DNA of 64,000 nucleotides from Neolewinella maritima (GTDB lineage: Bacteria > Bacteroidota > Bacteroidia > Chitinophagales > Saprospiraceae). Position 1 is the stretch's first letter. Every line of letters begins with the position of its first letter. The DNA lies in NCBI RefSeq assembly GCF_923081025.1, contig NZ_CAKLPZ010000005.1, positions 124,001 through 188,000 on the forward strand, in the 5' to 3' direction. Below the pieces are notes generated by a model. That model was not told the DNA's origin and ran no database searches. It was given only the letters and a program-made list of their open reading frames with translations. Position numbers and translations under genes: made by a program. Of the stretch, positions 9,500 to 18,306 are shown in pieces.

Positions 9500-9542
9500 G
9501 TACAGGGGTAAGTGCTGTTCAATAGGGGATAAGGTGGAGGAC

Positions 9543-9571
9543 GAAAGATATTCACTTCCTCACTATCCAAA
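9543..9571 (-). promoter_or_regulatory. Bacteroidota promoter of the DUF3857 gene
   Basis: On the minus strand TTTG (9568-9571) is followed after 17 nt by TATCTTTC (9543-9550), a close match to the -33 TTTG / -7 TAnnTTTG promoter pair. The start codon lies 44 nt downstream. Confidence 0.5.
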
Positions 9572-9629
9572 CCCCCACATCGGGCATCACCATCTACATT
9601 AGCGGCACTTTAACAAGCCTCCCGGTCAG

Positions 9630-10166
9630 CTAGCGTACGATACGAATGTCCCAGTCGGAGCGTACCCGCAGCTCGGTACCGAAGTCGACATCTTCCTCCG
9701 TCTCATCCGTCTGCGTGCTCAGGTCAGTGCGCAGGTCACGCTCGAAGTCGGTCACGACCAGGGGCTGGGCGAGGGAGAAATTCCCCACTCCATTGTAGTT
9801 CTGCAGTCCGTCCAGGTAGAGCGTATCCTGGCTGAAGGTCCAACTCCCCTGACCGATGCCCTGCTGCTGGGTCACCTCCGTACCGTCTTCGGTCGTGATG
9901 CTCAGGTCGTAGTCGCCGGTAGAGCTCCAGCTGCCGTCCTGCCGCAGGGTCATTTCGAGCGCACTGCTGCTGATCTGACTGCTGCCCGACTGGTCGACGT
10001 CCTCCCCCAGGAAGGTCCCCGTGGTAGTGAACTCACTGTCGAAGCGATCTACCGCCCAGGTGCCGTAAAGGTCCGAGGTGATCAGAAAGTCGTCCTCCGG
10101 CTCATCGCGTGGGCAGCCGCTGAAGACGAGCAGTCCCAGAAGAAGGATGGGTAGTAATCTGGACAT
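9630..10166 (-). CDS. lipocalin-like lipoprotein of unknown function
   Basis: About 178 residues from the ATG giving MSRLLPILLLGLLVFSGC, a lipoprotein signal peptide with lipobox FSGC. The rest is beta-rich and alternates polar and hydrophobic residues, with phrases such as LYGTWAVDRFDSE and GQGSWTFSQDTLYLDG typical of lipocalin-like or DUF5004-type Bacteroidota lipoproteins. It would be anchored to a membrane facing the periplasm or surface. An upstream extension of the frame to 10238 runs through the terminator hairpin and is rejected. Function unknown. Confidence 0.7.
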   Translation of the reverse strand: MSRLLPILLLGLLVFSGCPRDEPEDDFLITSDLYGTWAVDRFDSEFTTTGTFLGEDVDQSGSSQISSSALEMTLRQDGSWSSTGDYDLSITTEDGTEVTQQQGIGQGSWTFSQDTLYLDGLQNYNGVGNFSLAQPLVVTDFERDLRTDLSTQTDETEEDVDFGTELRVRSDWDIRIVR

Positions 10167-10187
10167 AGGCGATAGTGTATACGGTAT

Positions 10188-10226
10188 GAAAAAGCCGTCG
10201 CCGCACCCATTGTGCGACGACGGCTT
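10188..10226 (-). terminator. intrinsic terminator after aconitase
   Basis: The minus strand carries GCCGTCGTCGCAC pairing with GTGCGGCGACGGC around a short loop, followed by CTTTTTC. It lies 40-75 nt after the aconitase stop, before the lipoprotein gene. Confidence 0.75.
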
Positions 10227-10264
10227 CGGGGTCCGCACTTTTGTAAGCTGGGGTACAGACCGGC

Positions 10265-12532
10265 TTACCGGCTGAGTTCCTCGCGGATCTTGTTGAGTGC
10301 ACTACCCGCGCGTACCCAATCGATCTGGGCCAGGTTGTAGGTGTGTGCTACCTGGAACGATTCGTGGGTGCCGTCCGCGTGGTCGAGCTGTACGGTCAGG
10401 TGACGGTCGGGCGCCATGGCGCTGAAGTCCGTGATGCTCACCTTATCGTCCTGCCGGATCTTGTCGTAGTCGTCGGGGTTGACGAAGGTCAGCGCCAGCA
10501 TACCCTGCTTCTTCAGGTTGGTCTCGTGGATGCGGGCAAAGGACTTGACCAGCACGGCGTGTACGCCCAGGAAGCGGGGCTCCATGGCGGCATGCTCGCG
10601 GCTCGATCCCTCGCCGTAGTTCTCCTCGCCCACTACGATCTGGCCGATGCCGTTGTCGCGGTAGGTGATACCACTGTCGGGTACGGCCATGTACTCGCCC
10701 GTGACGTAGTTGAGTACCGTATTGGTCTTCTCGCTGTAGGCGTTGATGGCCCCGATCAGACAGTTCTGCGAGATGTTCTCCAGGTGACCGCGGTACGTGA
10801 GCCACGGGCCGGCCATCGAGATGTGGTCGGTGGTACACTTGCCCTTGGCCTTGATGAGCACGCGCATATTCTGCACCTGCTCGGACTGAATGGGCTTGAA
10901 GGGCTCCAGCAACTGCAGGCGGTCGCTGGTCTCGCTCACCCGCACCTCGATGCCGCTGCCGTCTTCGGCGGGCGACTGGAAGCCGGCGTCCTCTACGGCA
11001 AATCCATTGGGGGGCAGCTCGTAGCCGGTGGGGGGATCCAGTTTGACCTGCTCGCCCTTATCGTTGGTCAGGGTATCGGTCAGGGGGTTGAACTTCATAC
11101 TGCCACTCAGGGCCATGGCGGTCACCAGTTCGGGACTGGCCACAAAGCCGCGCGTCTGCGGATTGCCGTCGTTGCGCTTGGCGAAGTTGCGGTTGAAGCT
11201 CGTGAGGATGGAGTTGGCTCGGTTGGGGTCATCCGTATGCCGCGCCCACTGTCCGATACAGGGGCCACAGGCGTTGGCCAGTACGGTGGCACCGGTCTCC
11301 TCGAAGGCGGCCAGAATACCGTCGCGCTCCACCGTATAGCGGATCTGCTCCGAGCCGGGGGTCACGGTAAACTCGCTCTTGAAGCGCAAGCCCTTGGCCT
11401 TGGCGTCCTTAGCGATATTGGCCGAGCGGTCCAGGTCTTCGTAGCTGGAGTTGGTGCAGCTACCGATCAGACCTACCTCGAGTACGGGGGGGAACTCGAA
11501 CTTCTCCACCGCAGCGGCAAACTGGCTGATGGGGAAGGCGCGGTCCGGCGTGTAGGGACCATTGATGTGCGGCTCCAGCGTATTCAGGTCGATCTCGATG
11601 ACCCGGTCGAAGTACTGCTCGGGGTTGGCGTATACCTCGGCGTCGCCCGTCAGGTGCTCGGCTACGCGGTCGGCCAGCTCGGCCACATCGGCGCGGTCGG
11701 TGGCCTTGAGGTAGCGGCTCATCGAGTCGTCGTAGCCGAAGGTGGAGGTCGTGGCGCCGATCTCGGCACCCATGTTACAAATCGTGCCCTTACCCGTACA
11801 GCTCATGCTGCGGGCGCCCTCACCGAAGTATTCGACGATGGCTCCGGTACCGCCCTTCACGGTCAGTACGCCGGCCACCTTGAGGATGACGTCTTTGGGG
11901 GTCGTCCAGCCACTGAGTTTACCCGTCAGCTTCACGCCGATCACCTTGGGCATCTTGAGCTCCCAGGGCATACCGGCCATGACGTCTACGGCGTCCGCGC
12001 CGCCTACACCGATGGCGACCATGCCCAGTCCGCCCGCATTGGGGGTGTGGCTGTCGGTACCGATCATCATGCCGCCGGGGAAGGCGTAGTTCTCCAGTAC
12101 GATCTGGTGGATGATTCCGGCGCCGGGCTTCCAGAAGCCGATACCGTACTTATCGCTCACCGTACTCAGAAAGTCATAGACCTCGCTGTTCTCGTCGTTG
12201 GCCCGCGCCAGGTCGGCGTCGGCGCCGGTCTCGGCCAGAATCAGGTGATCGCAGTGCACGGTGCTGGGTACGGCTACCTTATCGCGGCCGGCCATCATGA
12301 ACTGCAGCAGGGCCATCTGGGCGGTGGCATCCTGCATGGCTACGCGGTCGGGCTGGAAGAAGACGTAGTCCTTGCCGCGGCCGTAGGCCTGTAGGCGGCT
12401 CTCGGGGTGTAGGTGGGTATATAGGATCTTTTCGGTCAGGGTCAGGGGCTTGCCCAGTTGCTGGCGTGCCGCGGCTACTTTAGCGGGTAACGCGTCGTAT
12501 ACGCGCCGGATCAGATCAATATCAAAAGCCAT
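10265..12532 (-). CDS. acn: aconitate hydratase
   Basis: A 755-residue [4Fe-4S] aconitase of the mitochondrial/AcnA-like type, interconverting citrate and isocitrate in the TCA cycle. The cluster ligands are visible as the single Cys of [12 protein letters not shown] and the pair in [10 protein letters not shown]. The N-terminal substrate-binding HCDHL and [13 protein letters not shown] segments and the C-terminal swivel-domain stretch [11 protein letters not shown] are intact. It is complete and transcribed alone, ending at a strong terminator. A large open frame on the opposite strand (10343-12394) is an antisense shadow of this GC-rich gene. Confidence 0.96.
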   Translation of the reverse strand: MAFDIDLIRRVYDALPAKVAAARQQLGKPLTLTEKILYTHLHPESRLQAYGRGKDYVFFQPDRVAMQDATAQMALLQFMMAGRDKVAVPSTVHCDHLILAETGADADLARANDENSEVYDFLSTVSDKYGIGFWKPGAGIIHQIVLENYAFPGGMMIGTDSHTPNAGGLGMVAIGVGGADAVDVMAGMPWELKMPKVIGVKLTGKLSGWTTPKDVILKVAGVLTVKGGTGAIVEYFGEGARSMSCTGKGTICNMGAEIGATTSTFGYDDSMSRYLKATDRADVAELADRVAEHLTGDAEVYANPEQYFDRVIEIDLNTLEPHINGPYTPDRAFPISQFAAAVEKFEFPPVLEVGLIGSCTNSSYEDLDRSANIAKDAKAKGLRFKSEFTVTPGSEQIRYTVERDGILAAFEETGATVLANACGPCIGQWARHTDDPNRANSILTSFNRNFAKRNDGNPQTRGFVASPELVTAMALSGSMKFNPLTDTLTNDKGEQVKLDPPTGYELPPNGFAVEDAGFQSPAEDGSGIEVRVSETSDRLQLLEPFKPIQSEQVQNMRVLIKAKGKCTTDHISMAGPWLTYRGHLENISQNCLIGAINAYSEKTNTVLNYVTGEYMAVPDSGITYRDNGIGQIVVGEENYGEGSSREHAAMEPRFLGVHAVLVKSFARIHETNLKKQGMLALTFVNPDDYDKIRQDDKVSITDFSAMAPDRHLTVQLDHADGTHESFQVAHTYNLAQIDWVRAGSALNKIREELSR

Positions 12533-12626
12533 AGGTTGCGGTGATTTTTAGCGACTTCAAAGCATGAGGTACATCCGGTGAACGCCGTCAGCCCCAAAAA
12601 AGTCAACAAATGTAGCGGATTAACCA

Positions 12627-12719
12627 CTAGTACATGGGGCAGCCACAGCCCGCCGCCCGGCATCCCTGCAGGAGCAGCAGACACAGCAGGAGCAGGAACA
12701 GGTACAGCGGACGGGTCAT
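12627..12719 (-). CDS. tiny lipoprotein, 30 aa
   Basis: A 30-codon frame reads MTRPLYLFLLLLCLLLLQGC followed by a nine-residue-odd Gly/Cys-rich tail ending CPMY. The N-terminus is a complete lipoprotein signal with lipobox LLQGC, leaving a mature peptide of about 11 residues with three cysteines. Peptides like this are easily missed. It lies between the divergently oriented aconitase upstream region and the membrane-protein gene at 12782. No function can be assigned. Confidence 0.5.
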   Translation of the reverse strand: MTRPLYLFLLLLCLLLLQGCRAAGCGCPMY

Positions 12720-12739
12720 CCCGTAAATATAGCACCCGG

Positions 12740-12757
12740 GGCGGGGCCGCAGGTGCA
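12740..12757 (+). repeat. 18-bp GC-rich dispersed intergenic motif, copy b
   Basis: GGCGGGGCCGCAGGTGCA. It lies 24 nt upstream of the ATG at 12782 and reads toward it, similar to copy a at the DUF4412 gene. Confidence 0.6.
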
Positions 12758-12781
12758 GTGCAAACACCTACCTTGTCCGTG

Positions 12782-13360
12782 ATGCCTATCCACGACCCGC
12801 ACCCTGCGCTCGACCATCAACTGCTGGTCGGTGCCCGGCCCGTTTCCGGCTCCACCAGATGGATCAGAGCCTTCACCATCTGTTGCGTCGCGCTGGTGAT
12901 CGCACAGTGCCACTATTCGTTCTTTACGAATCTGGCGGTGCATCTGACCGGCCCTCCGGGCTCGTTTCCACTGCTGCTGGGCATACTTGCTTTACTCACC
13001 GGACTTGCCTTCACCAGCATTCCTCCGCTGTATCGGTGGCGGAGCCTGGGGTGGTACCTGGCGGTAGGGCTGTTCGCTTTTCAGGGTAGCTTTCTGGCGC
13101 TACTCAGCAGTCGCTACGTCTTATACGGTGAGCCATTTTCGTGGACCGATTTTACGGCGACGTACCTGCAGCCGTGGCCACTGTTTGAGATCTGCTTTGT
13201 ACTGTTTATCTGCTGCCTGCCACTAGCCCTTTGTTGGAGCCCCGCGGTCCGCGCCGCGTTCGGGGTGCACCGGGGCAGGGCAGTCCTGGCCGTCGTTTTG
13301 GGGGTAGTGGCACGGCTGGCACTTACGTACACTACTCGCCTGATCTTCCTGGGTATTTAG
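12782..13360 (+). CDS. polytopic membrane protein of unknown function
   Basis: A 192-residue protein starting MPIHDPHPALDHQ. An upstream open frame is not used because it runs through the small lipoprotein and repeat region. About four hydrophobic segments are visible (around FTICCVALVIAQC, LLLGILALLTGLAF, WYLAVGLFAFQGSFLALL and the C-terminal AVLAVVLGVVARL). No family was recognised. A TACCTTG element at 12767-12773 is a likely -7 box. Confidence 0.65.
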   Translation: MPIHDPHPALDHQLLVGARPVSGSTRWIRAFTICCVALVIAQCHYSFFTNLAVHLTGPPGSFPLLLGILALLTGLAFTSIPPLYRWRSLGWYLAVGLFAFQGSFLALLSSRYVLYGEPFSWTDFTATYLQPWPLFEICFVLFICCLPLALCWSPAVRAAFGVHRGRAVLAVVLGVVARLALTYTTRLIFLGI

Positions 13361-13474
13361 GTGCACCTGTACATGTTACACTAAGTATCCTGATTCTACC
13401 GTTGGATACACCGTACGCTTTCACCGCTTTTATGGCACTGGAAGCACCGGCTTTTGCCCCATTCGATCCCACCC

Positions 13475-14065
13475 ATGAAATTCTGGCCCCTCCGCACCCG
13501 GGAAAACTCCCCCCAGCGTGCCTACCTATTTTTAGATGAGCGCGGGCTCGGCACCCTGCATGTCGACCGGCCGCAGGCCCTGACGGCCATGCGGGCGCTG
13601 CAACGGGGCGAGCTGCCCGACGGGGCCGTGCTGTTCCCCAATCCCCAACTCCGGCGTATTCGCTCCCGCCACGATACCACCACGGTCACGGCGCACCTGT
13701 ACCGGGGTAGGCGGCAGCGCTTCCAGCTCCGCTCGGTGACTGACCGCAACCAGGTGATGGATTCCCTGCGGGGCCACCCGGCCGTGAAGGCCTCCACCAT
13801 CAAGACCACCCCCCTGCTGCACCACAGCGGCCGCCAACTGGCCATGTTTGCCATTCTGGGAGCCGTGTTCTGGATGTCCTACCAGACGGCCCTCACCACC
13901 AGTAGTGGGTCCGATCTACAGGATCAGCTCTCCTTCATGGGGTGGAACGGCGTACCCGTCCCGGCCCTACCCTACGTAGCTGCCGTGACCCTTTTACTGG
14001 CCGGCGGCTACAGCGTATGGCGTCCCCGCCGCAGCCGACTGTATGACGAGCTACTATTTCAGTAG
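13475..14065 (+). CDS. membrane protein of unknown function, two C-terminal TM segments
   Basis: About 196 residues from MKFWPLRTRENS; an in-frame ATG 21 nt earlier is also possible. The first 120 residues are soluble and basic. Two membrane segments follow (about LAMFAILGAVFWMSYQTAL and YVAAVTLLLAGGYSVW) with a short loop between them. No family recognised. It ends 30 nt before the TonB receptor gene and may be cotranscribed with it. Confidence 0.65.
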   Translation: MKFWPLRTRENSPQRAYLFLDERGLGTLHVDRPQALTAMRALQRGELPDGAVLFPNPQLRRIRSRHDTTTVTAHLYRGRRQRFQLRSVTDRNQVMDSLRGHPAVKASTIKTTPLLHHSGRQLAMFAILGAVFWMSYQTALTTSSGSDLQDQLSFMGWNGVPVPALPYVAAVTLLLAGGYSVWRPRRSRLYDELLFQ

Positions 14066-14095
14066 CTCTACGACCGCTGACCGGCTGTTTATCGT

Positions 14096-16324
14096 ATGGA
14101 GTGTATGCCGTACCGTTTTCTGCTCCTCTGTTGCTGCTTTCACGCTGCGCTCTTCGCCCAGTCTACCCCCCTCCGGGGCCGGGTGAACGTGCAGGGCGGT
14201 GAACCCGCTGTCGGGGCCTACGTCCTTCACCTGCGCACCGAAGCCCACACCCACACCAATGAGCTGGGCAATTTTCAGGTCGATGGCGTAGTTCCGGGTG
14301 ATTCACTACGCGTGTCTTACCTGGGCTACCGCACCGCCACCGTGCCCGCCCCGGCGGCTGGATCGGAGCTTCGCATTTCCCTCAAGGAATCCTTCATCGA
14401 CCTGCGCACCATCACGGTACGCCCCACGGTAGCGGCCCTGAACGTAGTGGCGGACATCGACGCCCGGCTCCGCCCCGTCAATTCCAGCCAGGAGGTGCTG
14501 CGGCGCGTACCCGGACTCATCATCGGCCAGCACGCCGGCGGGGGCAAGGCCGAGCAGATTTTCCTGCGCGGCTTCGACATCGACCACGGCACGGATGTGG
14601 CCGTATCCGTAGAGGGTATGCCCGTCAATATGGTGAGCCACGCCCACGGACAGGGTTACGCAGACCTGCACTTCGTAATTCCCGAGACGATCCAGAAGAT
14701 CGACTACGGCAAGGGGCCCTACTACGCCGGCCGCGGCAACTTCGCCACGGCGGGCTACGTCGACTTTTCCCTCAAAGACCGGCTCGATCGCTCCCTGATC
14801 ACCGCCGAGGCAGGCTCCTTCAATACCCTACGGCTTGTAGGACTCTACGACCTGCTCGATCGCCCGCAGAGCAACGCCTACCTAGCTACCGAGTACACCC
14901 TTACGGACGGCCCCTTCACCTCCAGCCAGCACTTCAGCCGCCTCAACCTGATGGGGCGCTATACTACGGAGCTGGAAAACGGGAGCCGACTGTCGCTACT
15001 AGCCAGCCACTTCAGCAGTAAGTGGGATGCCTCGGGCCAGATACCGGTACGCGCCGTAGAGCAGGGGCTGATCGGCCGCTTCGGGGCCATCGATGATACC
15101 GAGGGTGGCTTCACCAGCCGCAGTAACCTGATCGGAGCGTTCGTGAATGTGGTCGACCGCAGCACCTTCGTGAAGACCACCGCCTACTACACCCACTACG
15201 ACTTCGAGCTCTTCTCCAATTTCACCTTCTTCCTGGAAGATCCCGTCAACGGAGATCAGATCCGCCAGTACGAAGACCGGGAGTTGTTCGGCTTCCAGTC
15301 CGAGCTCACCCACGACTTTCATGCCGCCGGGGGAGAAAGCCAGTTGAAAGCCGGTATCGGACTGCGCTACGATGATATCGACGACAACCAGCTCAGCCGT
15401 ACCCGCAACCGGCAGGACCTGCTGCAGCGCCTGCAGTTCGGCGACATCGACGAGACGAACCTGTTTGCCTACGCCGGGGCGGACTTCGAGTTTGGGCGCT
15501 GGCTCATCCACCCCGGTCTGCGCCTGGATCAGTTCGTGTTCAACTACGTGGATAAACTACAACCTACCTACGACCGGCAGGAACAGCGCAAGGCCGCGGT
15601 GAGTCCAAAATTCAATATCCTCTACACTGCCAATGACCGCACCCAACTATACCTCAAGATGGGTGTCGGCTTTCACGCCAACGACAGCCGCGTAGTCCTG
15701 GATCGCAGCGCGGCCGCCATCCTGCCCCGGGCACTCGGTGCCGACCTGGGCACGATCTACCGACCCACCGACCGGCTGTTCCTCCAGGCCGCCCTCTGGT
15801 ACCTGTACCTGGAGCAGGAGTTCGTCTACGTAGGCGACGCCGGTGTAGTGGAGCCGAGTGGCGAAACCCGCCGACTGGGGGTAGACCTGGGCCTGCGCTA
15901 TCAGTTTACGCCCTGGCTCTTTGCCGACTTCGATCTGAACTATGCGCTGGCGCGTAGTATCGACGAACCCGAGGGCGCCAGCTACATTCCCCTGGCCCCG
16001 AACCTGACCGGCACGGGAGGCTTAAACGTAGTACACGAGCGGCTCACGGCCGGCCTACGCTACCGCTACGTACACGACCGCCCCGCCACGGAGGATAATG
16101 CCATCGTAGCCGAAGGCTACCTGATCGTCGATGCCAGCGCCAGCTACCGCTTCGGTCCCCTGACCCTCGGCCTCGTCGTAGAAAATGCCCTCGATACCGA
16201 GTGGAAGGAGACCCAGTTCGCCACCGAGTCCCGCCTCCGCAACGAAGCCGCGCCCGTGGAAGAGATCCACTTCACCCCCGGCACGTCCTTCGCGCTGCGG
16301 GCGGCTGCTTCTTACCACTTTTAG
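14096..16324 (+). CDS. TonB-dependent outer-membrane receptor
   Basis: 742 residues; the start may be 14096 or the ATG at 14105, the latter placing MPYRFLLLCCC at the head of the signal peptide (ends LFAQS). A carboxypeptidase-regulatory-like beta domain spans about 25-95 (LRGRVNVQGGEPAVGAYV). A plug domain follows with LRRVPGLIIGQHAGGGK and a GFDIDHGTDVAVSVEGMP stretch, then a beta barrel ending in the aromatic SYHF typical of BamA-inserted proteins. The single-protein layout, without a SusD partner, suggests uptake of a metal chelate or small ligand rather than glycan; the ligand is not identifiable. Confidence 0.92.
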   Translation: MECMPYRFLLLCCCFHAALFAQSTPLRGRVNVQGGEPAVGAYVLHLRTEAHTHTNELGNFQVDGVVPGDSLRVSYLGYRTATVPAPAAGSELRISLKESFIDLRTITVRPTVAALNVVADIDARLRPVNSSQEVLRRVPGLIIGQHAGGGKAEQIFLRGFDIDHGTDVAVSVEGMPVNMVSHAHGQGYADLHFVIPETIQKIDYGKGPYYAGRGNFATAGYVDFSLKDRLDRSLITAEAGSFNTLRLVGLYDLLDRPQSNAYLATEYTLTDGPFTSSQHFSRLNLMGRYTTELENGSRLSLLASHFSSKWDASGQIPVRAVEQGLIGRFGAIDDTEGGFTSRSNLIGAFVNVVDRSTFVKTTAYYTHYDFELFSNFTFFLEDPVNGDQIRQYEDRELFGFQSELTHDFHAAGGESQLKAGIGLRYDDIDDNQLSRTRNRQDLLQRLQFGDIDETNLFAYAGADFEFGRWLIHPGLRLDQFVFNYVDKLQPTYDRQEQRKAAVSPKFNILYTANDRTQLYLKMGVGFHANDSRVVLDRSAAAILPRALGADLGTIYRPTDRLFLQAALWYLYLEQEFVYVGDAGVVEPSGETRRLGVDLGLRYQFTPWLFADFDLNYALARSIDEPEGASYIPLAPNLTGTGGLNVVHERLTAGLRYRYVHDRPATEDNAIVAEGYLIVDASASYRFGPLTLGLVVENALDTEWKETQFATESRLRNEAAPVEEIHFTPGTSFALRAAASYHF

Positions 16325-16333
16325 ACTGCCGGA

Positions 16334-17197
16334 CTACCGGCTGGCTACCCGTGGCGCTTCGTAGAAGTCCGCTACCGAGCGGGTATAGATGAACTTGTCC
16401 ATCATCCGCTTACGCTGAAACCGCGTTGGCTCGGCGGCTCCCTTGGGTACGAGCATCAGCTGCGTTTTGCCCTGGTAAGTGATCGGACTGTAGGGCTGCG
16501 CCAGGCGGCGCTCGTCGAAGCGGGTATTGAAGTAGTAGAGGTAGCGCTCGATAAACTCGCGGTAGCGCTTCTGCTTGGCTGGTTTGACCGGCCCGGCGGC
16601 ACTCACGTACCCAACGGCCTCGTCGTTCTGTAGCGCACGCTTGAATTCCACGGCGTTGAGGGCCCGGCCATTCACTACCGGCATCAGGTTGTACTCCCCG
16701 TCGATGACGACCCACTTGTCTTCATCGGCCAGCCATACTTCGGCGACCATGTGGCCCCCTCCGGCTACGGCGGTCTCCACCGACTTCTTCTTCAATCCCA
16801 CCCGACGGGAGGGCATACCCAGCGCACTCAGGGCAGCCGAGGTGACCGTGGCGTACTCTACACAGCGGAACTTGCGGCCCCGGTCGGCCTCCTCCAGGAT
16901 GGTGAGGGCATCGCCCTTACTGGGCAGCTTCTTACCGTGGCCGTTCCACTGCTTGCGCGACCAGTCGAGTACCCGCAGGGCGCGCTCGCGATCAGACTGC
17001 GCACCGGCGACGACCCCCTCCAGGCGGTACTCCTCGCGGAGTTCCCGCAGGTAGGTGTTGCCGGCCGTGTCGGCGTATTCGAAGGGATAGCCCGCTGCGG
17101 CCACATCATCATGATCGATCGCCTCGTGTTTGGTGACTTTACAGGCGCTGAGCGCCAGAAAAAGCAGTGGAAAGCAGAGCAGGGTAAAGATGCGCAT
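16334..17197 (-). CDS. transglutaminase-superfamily lipoprotein
   Basis: A 287-residue lipoprotein (lipobox LSAC, Cys19) with a complete Cys-His-Asp triad of the transglutaminase-like fold: Cys112 in FRCVEYAT, His149 in GGGHMVAEVW and Asp166 in VVIDGEYN. The fold is used by peptidases and amide-modifying enzymes; being periplasmic, it may act on peptides or cell-wall material. It sits tail to tail with the TonB receptor, 9 nt apart. Confidence 0.8.
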   Translation of the reverse strand: MRIFTLLCFPLLFLALSACKVTKHEAIDHDDVAAAGYPFEYADTAGNTYLRELREEYRLEGVVAGAQSDRERALRVLDWSRKQWNGHGKKLPSKGDALTILEEADRGRKFRCVEYATVTSAALSALGMPSRRVGLKKKSVETAVAGGGHMVAEVWLADEDKWVVIDGEYNLMPVVNGRALNAVEFKRALQNDEAVGYVSAAGPVKPAKQKRYREFIERYLYYFNTRFDERRLAQPYSPITYQGKTQLMLVPKGAAEPTRFQRKRMMDKFIYTRSVADFYEAPRVASR

Positions 17198-17325
17198 GGG
17201 TGGTGATTTTCATGGGTGCAGGCAGACCACAAAGTCCACTGCGAAAAGCTAACGCAGCCAGGGCGTCGTTTCTTGTCTGCCACGGGCACCATACTAGGTA
17301 TTCCCGCCCGTCCGTTGTCTTGCCA

Positions 17326-18306
17326 ATGCATACCCTTATCGCTCCACTCGACTGGGGGCTCGGACACGCGGCCCGCAGCCTGGCCCTGGCCCGCCAGCTG
17401 CAGGCCCGGGGCGACCGGGTCAGCTGGGCCTGCAGTGGCCCGGCCGCCGAGATGCTGCGCCGCGAGCTGCCGGAAGGGACGCGCATTCACCGCCTGCCGT
17501 CCTACCGCGTGCACTACCGCAGCACCTCCATGGTCTGGAACGTCAGCCGGCAGCTCTGGCACTGGCAGGCCACCATCCGCGCCGAACGCCGCGCCACCGC
17601 CCGCCTCGTTACGGAACTTGGCCCGGACCGGATCGTATCCGATAGCCGCTTCGGCTGCTACGACCCCAGGGTGGAATCCGTGTTCCTGAGTCACCAGTTG
17701 CACCCGATCACCCACTTCGCACCGGCGTCCGCGGCCTATGCCTGGCAGCTGCGGCACTTCGATGCGTACTGGGTGCCCGATCATCCCGGTCACGACCGGC
17801 TGAGTGGCAAGCTGTCTTCCGCGCGGGGCTTCGACCGGGTGAAGTACATCGGGCCCCTCCCCCATACCGCTCCCGCCGCGGGCGAACAGCCCTACGACCT
17901 GCTGGCCCTACTCTCCGGCCCGGAGCCCATGCGCACCCGCCTGGAGGATATTCTGCTGCCGCAACTCGGTGCTACTCAGCTGTCCGTTCGTCTGGTGCGG
18001 GGCCTGCCCGCGCCCGATACACCGGAGCTCCGGCTGGACCACACCGAGGTGCTGCCCTTTGCCGACACTCCTACCCTATCGCGGTTGCTGACGGCGGCTG
18101 AGTTTGTCATTGCCCGGCCCGGCTACTCCACGCTGATGGACCTGCGGGCCATGGGCAAGCCCGCCATTCTCATCCCCACCCCCGGGCAGACCGAACAGGC
18201 GTACCTGGCCCAGCGGGCACAGCTGCAGGGCTGGGCCGTGGCGGTGATGGACCAAAGTAAACTGGATCTGCATGCAGCCGTAGCACGGGTGCGGACGCTG
18301 CGCTAG
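17326..18306 (+). CDS. glycosyltransferase of the MurG/GT28-like fold
   Basis: A 326-residue protein starting MHTLIAPLDWGLGHAARSL, whose GLGHAARS glycine loop is typical of GT-B enzymes. The C-terminal donor site is seen as ARPGYSTLMDLRAMGKPAI followed by PTPGQTEQAYLA, which matches the UDP-sugar binding motif of MurG-like transferases. The acceptor is unknown. An earlier frame start at 17200 is rejected because it lies in the divergent promoter region. The stop overlaps the stop of the XRE regulator in a shared CTAG. Confidence 0.85.
   Translation: MHTLIAPLDWGLGHAARSLALARQLQARGDRVSWACSGPAAEMLRRELPEGTRIHRLPSYRVHYRSTSMVWNVSRQLWHWQATIRAERRATARLVTELGPDRIVSDSRFGCYDPRVESVFLSHQLHPITHFAPASAAYAWQLRHFDAYWVPDHPGHDRLSGKLSSARGFDRVKYIGPLPHTAPAAGEQPYDLLALLSGPEPMRTRLEDILLPQLGATQLSVRLVRGLPAPDTPELRLDHTEVLPFADTPTLSRLLTAAEFVIARPGYSTLMDLRAMGKPAILIPTPGQTEQAYLAQRAQLQGWAVAVMDQSKLDLHAAVARVRTLR

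Noticed and set aside
10343..12394. A 683-codon plus-strand frame opposite aconitase
   Set aside because: Mirror of the aconitase codon pattern in a GC-rich gene; the aconitase motifs are complete on the other strand.
12511..12735. A 74-codon minus-strand frame spanning the small lipoprotein
   Set aside because: No signal or family; the overlapping 30-codon frame with a full lipobox is the better candidate.
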